Assembly (NCBI GenBank): GCA_041477005.1
Contig: JBGOUJ010000245.1
Span: 1 to 10,224 of the forward strand
DNA from: JBGOUJ01 sp041477005
GTDB lineage: Bacteria > Acidobacteriota > Terriglobia > Bryobacterales > JACQDG01
Direction of reading: 5' to 3'
DNA: 10,224 bases
Each line of letters starts with the position of its first letter. Within the stretch, counting starts at the first letter, position 1. Positions 1 to 5,949 of this stretch are shown one piece after another. The position numbers and the translations under genes are program-made. Under the pieces are notes generated by a model. That model saw nothing but the letters and a program-made list of their open reading frames with translations. It was not told where the DNA came from and did not search any database.

Positions 1-19
1 CATTTCCCATCTATAAGGA

Positions 20-244
20 TCACCAGGAGTTCATCTCCTCCTCTGCTCCGACCGCGCTCTGTCGTATCTGAGCAGGAACCAAAACCCCTTCCCCTCGTCT
101 AAGGACATCCGTGGCGTGCAGTTGCGTAAGGGCAAGGGCGCGGAGAACAACCCGCACCGGCTGGATTCCACCACTGAGGAGGCTGTCCACCTTATCGCGG
201 TGCCGCTTTGGCAGGTGGACGTGAAGTCGACGATAGGCCCGCAT
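20..244 (-). pseudogene. Degenerate N-terminal fragment of an IS630-like transposase
   Basis: Reading from ATG at 244 on the minus strand gives a 74-residue product ending at TGA (20-22). Its first 45 or so residues (RLHVHLPKRHRDKVDSLL, then GIQPVRVVLRALALTQLHA) have the pattern of the N-terminal helix-turn-helix region of IS630/Tc1-like transposases: a VxL core, a spaced RxxLxxLL helix, then a Pro-Val-Arg-x-x-x-Arg-Ala helix. After about position 120 the expected second DNA-binding helix and any DDE catalytic domain are absent, and the remaining residues look like non-coding translation. I checked the other two minus-strand frames there and found no recognisable continuation. The fragment also opens upstream across the start of the next gene, which I treat as fortuitous. 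Family recognition is from memory of the sequence pattern only. It could instead be a random open frame. Confidence 0.42.
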
Positions 245-305
245 GCCCCCCGCGGGTGAATAGAGTAGGATAAACCTCCGGCTTGTCCGGCTCGTCGGCC
301 CAGCT

Positions 306-1817
306 ATGATCCCACCCGATCGCTTCAATCTGGCCGCCTATTTCGTCGATCGCCACGTGGCCGAAGGACGCGGCTCGAAGACCGCCATCCTTTGCGAAGG
401 CCAAACGCTGACCTATGGCCAAGTCCACGAACAGGTCAACCGCGCCGGTAACGGCCTGCTGCGGCTCGGCGTCGAACCAGGCGACCGCGTCCTGATGCTC
501 CTGCCCGACTCGCCCGAGTTTGTGGCCGTCTATTTCGGCGCGGCCAAAATCGGCGCTGTCGCCGTGCTCACCAACACGGCCCTCCATGCCCCTGATTACG
601 CCTACTGTCTGGACGAAAGCCAGGCCGGGGTTCTGGTGGTCCACGCCGCGCTGTGGCCGCAGGTCGAGCCGGCCATCCAGGGCCGCAGCCACCTGCGCGC
701 CGTGATCGTGTGCGGCGAGCCGCAGCCTGGCCGTCTGTCCTGGGAGGCCTGGCTCGCCAGCCAGGCCGCCGAGCTCGACCCGGCTCCGACCGGCAGAGAC
801 GACATCGCCTTCTGGCTGTGGACCTCCGGCAGCACCGGCTCGCCCAAGGCCGCCGTTCACCGGCACCAGGATTGGATCCATTGCTGCGAGGGTTACGCCC
901 GAGGCATCCTGGGCATCGGCCCGGAAGACGTGACGTTCTCTGCCTCGAAACTCTTCCACGCCTATGGCCTCGGCAATGGCTTGCTGTTCCCTTTCTATGT
1001 CGGCGCGGCCACGGCCCTCTATCCCGGCCGGCCGCAGGCCAGGGCCGTCCTGGAGAAGGCCCAGCAAATCCGGCCGACGCTGTTCTTCTCCGTGCCGACC
1101 CTGTACGCCGCCATGCTGGCCGAGACCGACCGTGACAACCCGTATCGCCTGGACAGCATCCGCCTCGGTGTCTCGGCCGCCGAGCCGCTGCCGGCCGAGA
1201 TCTGCCGCCGCTGGCGCGAGCGCTTCGGCTTCGAGCTTCTGGACGGCCTGGGATCGACGGAGGTCCTGCATATCTACGTCTCAAATCGCCCGGGCGAGTC
1301 GAGACCGGGCAGCTCGGGCCGGCCTGTCCCGGGCTACGAAATCCGCCTGAGCGACGACGGCGACCTCTGGGTCCGCGGCCCGAGCATCGCTCCCCACTAC
1401 TGGAACCGGCCGCAACTGACCGAGCAGCGGATGCAGGACGGATGGTTCTCGACCGGCGACAAATACACGCAGGACGCCGGCGGCTGCCTCTGGTACGCCG
1501 GGCGCTCCGACGACATCTTCCGCGTTTCGGGAGAGTGGGTATCGCCGGCCGAGGTCGAGGGGGCGCTGGCCGAGCATCCGGCCGTGCTGGAATCGGCCGT
1601 GGTGTCCTATCAGGATGAGAACCGGCTGCTGAAGCCGAAGGCGTGCGTGGTGCTCAAACCGGGAAGGCCGGCCGGCCCGGATCTGGCCCGCGAGCTACAG
1701 GATTTCGTGAAGCAGCGGATTGCCCCCTACAAATACCCGCGCCGGATCGAGTTCCTCGACGAGCTGCCCAAAACCGCCACCGGCAAGATCCAGCGGTATA
1801 AGCTGCGGGAAAAATGA
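306..1817 (+). CDS. Benzoate-CoA ligase family protein (aryl/acyl-CoA synthetase)
   Basis: This 503-residue cytoplasmic enzyme of the ANL superfamily activates a carboxylic acid with ATP via an acyl-adenylate and passes it to CoA. The N-terminus (PDRFNLAAYFVDRHVAEGRG) and the block LGSTEVLHIYVSNRPGE at about 315-331 are characteristic of benzoate-CoA ligases. The P-loop TSGSTGSPK lies at 173-181, GWFSTGD at 379-385, the hinge region GRSDDIFRVSGEWVSPAEVE at 399-418, and the catalytic lysine K494 in TATGKIQR. Length is normal for the family. ATG 306 is the only start in the open frame after a TAG at 261, and it places the family N-terminus correctly, but no Shine-Dalgarno is visible. The substrate could be benzoate, a hydroxy- or aminobenzoate, or another aryl acid. 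No ring-reduction or box-pathway genes are nearby. A transposase-like relic lies just upstream and a hairpin follows the stop directly. Confidence 0.88.
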   Translation: MIPPDRFNLAAYFVDRHVAEGRGSKTAILCEGQTLTYGQVHEQVNRAGNGLLRLGVEPGDRVLMLLPDSPEFVAVYFGAAKIGAVAVLTNTALHAPDYAYCLDESQAGVLVVHAALWPQVEPAIQGRSHLRAVIVCGEPQPGRLSWEAWLASQAAELDPAPTGRDDIAFWLWTSGSTGSPKAAVHRHQDWIHCCEGYARGILGIGPEDVTFSASKLFHAYGLGNGLLFPFYVGAATALYPGRPQARAVLEKAQQIRPTLFFSVPTLYAAMLAETDRDNPYRLDSIRLGVSAAEPLPAEICRRWRERFGFELLDGLGSTEVLHIYVSNRPGESRPGSSGRPVPGYEIRLSDDGDLWVRGPSIAPHYWNRPQLTEQRMQDGWFSTGDKYTQDAGGCLWYAGRSDDIFRVSGEWVSPAEVEGALAEHPAVLESAVVSYQDENRLLKPKACVVLKPGRPAGPDLARELQDFVKQRIAPYKYPRRIEFLDELPKTATGKIQRYKLREK

Positions 1818-1895
1818 AACCGCAGATGAACGCAGATAAACGCAGATGAAAAAACCAAAGGCCTTATCTGTGTTCATCTGTGTTCATCTGTGGTT
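1818..1895. repeat. Dispersed decamer repeat, complete palindromic copy
   Basis: Three direct decamers (CCGCAGATGA, ACGCAGATAA, ACGCAGATG) at 1818-1848 are followed, after a 16-base loop, by three inverted units with TGTG in place of TGCG at 1865-1895. A one-sided copy with 29 of 30 bases identical to 1818-1847 occurs at 5741-5770, so this is a repeat family. Similar decamer hairpins are common between genes of large GC-rich genomes of Acidobacteriota and Planctomycetota. That comparison is from general memory. Confidence 0.75.
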
Positions 1896-1910
1896 CCATT
1901 GGTTTTTTCA
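1818..1910. terminator. Convergent bidirectional hairpin (repeat-derived terminator)
   Basis: Two 31-base arms, 1818-1848 and 1865-1895, are inverted complements with about five mismatches. In RNA of the plus strand most of these become G-U pairs (left CGCAGATG against right CATCTGTG). Each arm is three copies of a decamer of the type ACGCAGATGA. A second, perfect 12-base inverted repeat is nested: TGAAAAAACCAA (1847-1858) with TTGGTTTTTTCA (1899-1910). Its right arm ends inside the stop codon of the minus-strand transporter gene, and its T-run follows the long hairpin. The element begins at the base after the stop of the CoA ligase, so it fills the whole gap between two converging genes and has T-runs on both strands. 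Terminator function is inferred from position and structure. Confidence 0.7.
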
Positions 1911-3143
1911 CACCACCGTAGCAGCCACCCGCGCCGTTTTCCGCGGCAGCGGAGCCGCCCGCAGGCCCATCGCGATCAGCCCCGAGATCAGGGCCAGCGC
2001 TGCGCTGCCGTAAAATGCCCCCGACCAGCTCCCGAACCTCTCGAACAGCAACGCCGCCAGTCCCCCGCCGATAACCGAGGAGACCCCTTTGGCGCTGTAA
2101 AGGAAGCTGTAGTTCGAGGCCGCGTTGCTGGCTCCGAAGTAATCGCCGATGATGGACGGGAAGACGGAGAAGACCTCACCCCAGGTGAAGAACGTCAGAA
2201 TGAGCGTCACGGTAAACAGGAATCCTGAAAGCCGGCCCACCAGCAGAACGCTCATCAGCGAAACGGCCTGGAGCAGGAATCCGATGATCATCGTCGTCTC
2301 CCGGCCGATGCGGTCCGAAACCCAGCCCCAGAAGATGCGGCTCACCCCGTTGGCCACCCGGGTGAGCGTCAGCGCGGTGGTGAGCGCAGCCATCGAGATC
2401 TTCCATTCCTTGGCCACCGGGGCGGCCTGGGCCGTCACCAGCAACCCGCCGGTAGCCATCATCACAAACATTACGTAAAGGACGTAAAACTGCGGCGTCC
2501 GCAGCATCTCCCCGGTGTTGAACTGGTCACCGTTGCGCCTCACGCGCGCCCCCACCGCCTTGAGCGCCGCCTTCGATTGGCTGAATTCCGGACCGGGATT
2601 CCGCAGTATCTGCGCCACCGCCAGGATCACCAGCCCCTGCAGGATGCCCGTATACAAGAAAGCCTTCTGATAACTCTGCTGCCGGATGAGGTGAGCGATC
2701 ACGGGGATGAAAGCTGCCGAGCCGGACCCGAAGCCGGCGGCGATGATCCCCGACGCCAGGCCCCGCTTGTCCGGAAACCACTTCAGCGCCGAGGCAATCG
2801 ATCCGCTGTAAACGAACGCCGCGCCGACTCCGGCGATGGAGTAGAACAGGTAATGCTGCCACAGCGCCGTGGTGAAACCCAGGGCCGTCCAGCCCACGCC
2901 GCACAGCACCCCGGCGATCGTGATGAAGATGCGCGGCCCCATGCGGTCGATCAGCCAGCCCTCCACCGGCATGATCCAGGTCTCGAAGATGATGAACAGC
3001 GTGAAACCCCACTGAATATCGGAGAGCTTCCATCCGTTGGCCGCGTGGAGGGGCTCGACAAACAGGGTCCAGGCGTATTGCAGGTTGGCGATCATGATCA
3101 TCGCCACCAGCGACCCCACCAGTTGCACCCAGCGGTTCTTCAT
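1908..3143 (-). CDS. Oxalate/formate antiporter family MFS transporter (OxlT-like)
   Basis: A 411-residue inner-membrane carrier of the major facilitator superfamily, OFA branch, with about 12 hydrophobic segments. Blocks shared with Oxalobacter formigenes OxlT include YAWTLFVEPL (23-32), KWFPDKRGLASG (121-132), GEMLRTPQFYVLY (211-223), RIFWGWVSDRIGR (269-281) and FFTWGEVFSVFPS (318-330). The two charged residues that bind oxalate in OxlT, R272 and K355, have direct counterparts here at R269 and K352 (context SRIFWG and YSAKG), with the same three-residue offset. This argues for a dicarboxylate such as oxalate over a monocarboxylate like pyruvate. The ATG overlaps the preceding stop as ATGA and has GGAG nine bases upstream. 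It is the last gene of a three-gene operon with an oxalyl-CoA-synthetase-like enzyme. Exchange for formate is uncertain because no formate-producing gene is in view. Confidence 0.86.
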   Translation of the reverse strand: MKNRWVQLVGSLVAMIMIANLQYAWTLFVEPLHAANGWKLSDIQWGFTLFIIFETWIMPVEGWLIDRMGPRIFITIAGVLCGVGWTALGFTTALWQHYLFYSIAGVGAAFVYSGSIASALKWFPDKRGLASGIIAAGFGSGSAAFIPVIAHLIRQQSYQKAFLYTGILQGLVILAVAQILRNPGPEFSQSKAALKAVGARVRRNGDQFNTGEMLRTPQFYVLYVMFVMMATGGLLVTAQAAPVAKEWKISMAALTTALTLTRVANGVSRIFWGWVSDRIGRETTMIIGFLLQAVSLMSVLLVGRLSGFLFTVTLILTFFTWGEVFSVFPSIIGDYFGASNAASNYSFLYSAKGVSSVIGGGLAALLFERFGSWSGAFYGSAALALISGLIAMGLRAAPLPRKTARVAATVV

Positions 3144-4132
3144 CGGCGCTCGCTCCGGGCTTGTTTGCCATGAACCTGCCCCAGCAGCTTGGCACAGGCA
3201 TAAACGGCGCGCGTGTGGGTCATCGGAAGTCCCAGCCGCTCGCCCAACTCCACCACCGCACCGACCACGGCTTCAATCTCCATCGGACGGCCCGCCTCCA
3301 GGTCTTGCAGCATAGACGTTTTGTGCTCCCCGACCTTCTCCGCCCCCGCCATCCGCTGCTCGATCGAAACCGGCAGCTCCAGGCCCAGCCGCTTCGCCAC
3401 ACCCTCGGCTTCGGTCATGATCTGCCGGACGAGTGCCGCAACCTCCGGATCCCGCACCATCTCGACCAGCGTCGCCCCGGTCAGGGCGCTGATCGGATTG
3501 AACGCGACGTTACCCAGGATTTTCACCCAGATCTCCTGGCGAATCCGGGTAGTGATCGGGCAGCGCAGGCCGGCCTTGATCAGATCTCCCGCGATCTCAC
3601 GGCAACGCTCGGAGCGCGAGCCGGCCGGCTCACCGAGCGAAATGCGGTTGCCCTCCACGTGCCGGATCACGCCCGGCTCGACGATCTCGGTGGAAAAGTA
3701 AACAATCGATCCGACCACTCGCCGCGCTTCGATGGCCGCCGCGATCACGCCTCCCGGATCGACGCGCTCCAGGCGCAGTCCTTCCAGCTCACCACCGTGA
3801 TTCTGGAAATACCACCACGGAATCCCGTTTTGCGTGCTGACGACGGTGGTCTCGGGGCCCACCAGCGGCTTCAGTCGCGGCGCAAGATCAGGCAAGCCGT
3901 GAGCCTTGACGCCGAGGAACACCACATCAGCCGGGCCGATCGCTTCCAGGCTCTCAGCCAGCTTGGGCTGCGCCTCGAAGCTCCCCTCCGGGCTTTCCAC
4001 GCGAACGCCGCGCTCTTGCATGGCCCGCAAATGCGGGCCGCGCGCAAACAGCGTAACGTCGAGCCCGGCCCGCGCCATCCGCGCGCCCAGGTAGGCCCCG
4101 ATCGCCCCGGCTCCGGCGATGACAAACTTCAT
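3140..4132 (-). CDS. Ketopantoate reductase-fold oxidoreductase, candidate oxalyl-CoA reductase (PanE2-like)
   Basis: A 330-residue cytoplasmic NAD(P)H-dependent dehydrogenase of the ApbA/PanE family. The N-terminal Rossmann domain starts with GAGAIG (7-12), and the sequence TQNGIPWWYF (100-109) carries the conserved Asn. The C-terminal helical domain has the catalytic lysine K204 and N208 (IWVKILGN), plus SMLQDLEAGRPMEIEAV (273-289) with the expected Ser and Glu. Automatic annotation would name it 2-dehydropantoate 2-reductase. Its operon partners are an oxalyl-CoA-synthetase-like ligase and an OxlT-like carrier, and in Methylobacterium extorquens AM1 the PanE homologue PanE2 was reported to reduce oxalyl-CoA to glyoxylate. 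I therefore infer that role here. Start and stop overlap both neighbours by ATGA, and GGAG lies about ten bases before the start. True ketopantoate reductase or another 2-oxoacid reductase remains possible. Confidence 0.8.
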   Translation of the reverse strand: MKFVIAGAGAIGAYLGARMARAGLDVTLFARGPHLRAMQERGVRVESPEGSFEAQPKLAESLEAIGPADVVFLGVKAHGLPDLAPRLKPLVGPETTVVSTQNGIPWWYFQNHGGELEGLRLERVDPGGVIAAAIEARRVVGSIVYFSTEIVEPGVIRHVEGNRISLGEPAGSRSERCREIAGDLIKAGLRCPITTRIRQEIWVKILGNVAFNPISALTGATLVEMVRDPEVAALVRQIMTEAEGVAKRLGLELPVSIEQRMAGAEKVGEHKTSMLQDLEAGRPMEIEAVVGAVVELGERLGLPMTHTRAVYACAKLLGQVHGKQARSERR

Positions 4133-5664
4133 TTCGGCGCCGCTCCGGAAGACTGGGGCGCCAAGGCCGCCGCCACGGACCGCCGCTGCACCTTACCGGT
4201 GGCCGTGCGCGGGATCGCCTCGACCACGTAAATCTTCTTCGGGGTCTTGAACTCCGCCAGCCGCTCGCGGCAGTGCTTCAGCAAATCCGCTTCGCTCACC
4301 GGCTCCTTCAGCACCACCGCCGCCGCCACTTCCTCGCCCCAAGTCGGATGCGGCACTCCAAAGCAGACGGCCTCGGCCACCGCCGGATGGCTGAGCAGAA
4401 CTTCGTCGATCTCCGGCGGCCCAATCTTCTCGCCGCCGCGGTTGATCAGCTCCTTGAGTCTCCCCACCAGGCGCAAGTAGCCGTCGGCATCCAGCACTCC
4501 CTGGTCGCCGGTGCGAAACCACCCCTCGACGAAAGAGGTGGCATTGGCTTCCGGGTTGTTCTCATAGCCCTGAATCACGTTGGACCCCCGGATGACCACC
4601 TCGCCCCGCTCGCCCGCTTGCAGGTGCTTGCCCTTCGAATCCATGATGCTGATCTTCACGCCCGTCCCCGGCCCCACGGTGCCGAGCTTGCGCTCCGCCG
4701 GCGGCAGCGGATTGGATGCCATCTGGTGCGACGCCTCGGTCATGCCGTAAGCTTCAAGCACCGGCGCGCCGAAAATCGCCTCCATTCTCTCGGCCGCCTC
4801 GACCGGCAGCGGCGCGCTGCACGAGCGGATGAACCGCAGGGACTCGGCCCCCGCCGGCCTCTCGTTTCCCTTGCCCACCCGCGCCAGCAGGAGCTGGTGC
4901 ATGGTCGGCACCGCCGAATACCACGTGGCGCGATAGTCCCGCACGGTGCGCCAGAACGAGAGCGGATTGAACCGCGCCGGCACGACCACCGTGCCGCCGG
5001 TGAACAGCGTCGCAAGGGTCGAGGCCACCAGCCCGTGCACGTGAAACAGCGGCATCACAGCCAGCGCAACATCCTCCGGCTGGAGCTGATAGGTCCTGAC
5101 AATATTCTGCACGGAAACCGCCAGGTTGCCGTGCTTCAGCGGCACTCGCTTCGGCCGTCCTGTGCTGCCGCTGGTATGCAGCACCAGCGCGATGTCGTCC
5201 GCCGTGGGATAAGAGTCCACGCTGGTCCGTCGCGAAACCGAAAGACGAGCCAGTCCATCGGCGTCCATCTCGACCGTCAAAACCGGGATCATCCTCTCCG
5301 CCGCCGCCTTCCGGGCTTCTTCGGCCCCCTCCGGCGGCAAGATCAGCACCCGCGCCCCGGTGTCATCCAAATAAAAGGAAAACTCCTCCTGCCGATACCC
5401 CGGGTTGAGCGGCGCTGCGGTCCCTGCAATCGAGGCGGCCAGAAAACTGATAATCGCCGGCAGCCCATTCGGCAGCGCCATCGCCACGCGATCGCCCCGG
5501 CCGATGCCGGCGCCCGCAAGCGCCTCGGCCATCGCCAGCACCTGCGCCCGCAGAGAATCATACGTGACGCGAATTCCGCTTTCCGCCGCGATCACGGCCG
5601 TCCGGCTCCCCGGCGTCGCGTCCAGCACGTCCAGCAAAGTAGTTGGAGGGTTGAGTACGCTCAT
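4129..5664 (-). CDS. Acyl-CoA synthetase, probable oxalate-CoA ligase (AAE3/Pcs60-like)
   Basis: A 511-residue ANL-superfamily ligase, first gene of the operon. It resembles plant AAE3 and yeast Pcs60, which make oxalyl-CoA from oxalate, ATP and CoA. Recalled shared blocks are APLNPGYRQEEFSFYLDD (84-101), the P-loop TSGSTGRPK (164-172), MPLFHVHG (204-211), ATWYSAVPT (246-254), RFIRSCSAPL (277-286), EAYGMTEASHQMASNPLP (304-321), the hinge GRLKELINRGGEKI (401-414), and the catalytic lysine K491 in RTATGKVQRR. The Ser-Cys-Ser and Thr-Glu-Ala-x-His segments are typical of this branch rather than of medium- or long-chain FadD. The ATG at 5664 has no visible Shine-Dalgarno. The stop overlaps the start of the reductase. 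The linked OxlT-like carrier independently supports oxalate as substrate. Confidence 0.84.
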   Translation of the reverse strand: MSVLNPPTTLLDVLDATPGSRTAVIAAESGIRVTYDSLRAQVLAMAEALAGAGIGRGDRVAMALPNGLPAIISFLAASIAGTAAPLNPGYRQEEFSFYLDDTGARVLILPPEGAEEARKAAAERMIPVLTVEMDADGLARLSVSRRTSVDSYPTADDIALVLHTSGSTGRPKRVPLKHGNLAVSVQNIVRTYQLQPEDVALAVMPLFHVHGLVASTLATLFTGGTVVVPARFNPLSFWRTVRDYRATWYSAVPTMHQLLLARVGKGNERPAGAESLRFIRSCSAPLPVEAAERMEAIFGAPVLEAYGMTEASHQMASNPLPPAERKLGTVGPGTGVKISIMDSKGKHLQAGERGEVVIRGSNVIQGYENNPEANATSFVEGWFRTGDQGVLDADGYLRLVGRLKELINRGGEKIGPPEIDEVLLSHPAVAEAVCFGVPHPTWGEEVAAAVVLKEPVSEADLLKHCRERLAEFKTPKKIYVVEAIPRTATGKVQRRSVAAALAPQSSGAAPK

Positions 5665-5740
5665 TTCAGTAAGAATAACAGCCCGGCAACGGGAATCGAA
5701 GGCCGCGCGTCCCTAGACTCTGTTTTCCGAGTGGCGGCGG

Positions 5741-5770
5741 AACCGCAGATGAATGCAGATAAACGCAGAT
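5741..5770 (+). repeat. Dispersed decamer repeat, half copy
   Basis: Thirty bases made of three decamers (CCGCAGATGA, ATGCAGATAA, ACGCAGAT with the leading AA) match 1818-1847 at 29 of 30 positions, differing by one C-to-T change. The inverted arm found in the first copy is missing. Only a short AAACCACAG follows, so this copy cannot form the long hairpin and is probably decayed. Confidence 0.75.
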
Positions 5771-5821
5771 TCAAACCACAGCCGTTATCGGCGTGCAGTC
5801 GGAAGCCGCTCCCTCGGTCTC

Positions 5822-5882
5822 AGCGCCAAATACGCCAAGAACAACTTCTTTCTTTGCTTTGCGCTGGTTGCGGCTTGGCGCG
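5822..5882. repeat. Decayed CGCCAAG-type inverted repeat
   Basis: AGCGCCAAATACGCCAAG at 5822-5839 faces GCTTGGCGCG ending at 5882, with GCGCCAA/TTGGCGC as the exact inverted core and weaker pairing inside. It lies directly after the decamer repeat. CGCCAAG palindromes next to such decamers are a familiar intergenic pattern in similar genomes, which is from memory. Its function is unknown, and it is too degenerate to call a terminator. Confidence 0.4.
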
Positions 5883-5949
5883 AAGTCTTTCGGTCGGCTC
5901 GATTCTTTCACGGTTTATCACGGTCGCAGCCGGGATTCGGTGTTCAGCG

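Larger units (their letters stand above)
5665..5949. other. Divergent intergenic spacer with repeat remnants
   Basis: This 285-base gap lies between the start of the minus-strand oxalate operon and the start of the plus-strand POTRA gene, so promoters for both must lie here or within the flanking genes. I could not pick a convincing -35/-10 pair on either strand. On the minus side TATTCT lies about seven bases before the ATG, with no matching -35 box. The gap holds a half copy of the decamer repeat (5741-5770) and a decayed CGCCAAG-type inverted repeat (about 5822-5882). No RNA gene was recognised. Confidence 0.6.

Noticed and set aside
1..305. Plus-strand frame from about 17 to 259 as the 3' end of a gene entering from the left
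   Set aside because: It has a stop at 14-16 and no family resemblance, and the opposite strand gives a better explanation as a transposase relic.
192..1271. Long minus-strand open frame of about 359 codons opposite the benzoate-CoA ligase
   Set aside because: It is a mirror of GC-rich codon bias. The plus strand carries an intact, motif-complete enzyme, and the minus product has no recognisable domain.
1818..1895. Short direct repeats that could be read as a CRISPR-like array
   Set aside because: The units are contiguous 10-base repeats with no unique spacers, arranged as a palindrome, with no cas genes.
3161..4231. Plus-strand open frame of 356 codons opposite the reductase
   Set aside because: The product is Arg/Gln/His-rich and featureless, and the minus strand encodes a family-length reductase with all catalytic residues.
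5665..5740. Sigma-70 promoter for the oxalate operon (TATTCT near the ATG)
   Set aside because: No acceptable -35 box at 16-18 bases, and the -10 candidate is only about seven bases from the start codon, so it is too weak to list.
4273..5949. A long open plus-strand frame running into the POTRA gene, suggesting a 1097-residue protein
   Set aside because: The upstream stretch is antisense to the well-supported oxalate-CoA ligase and translates to Arg/His-rich sequence with no domain. The signal peptide at ATG 5950 marks the true start.
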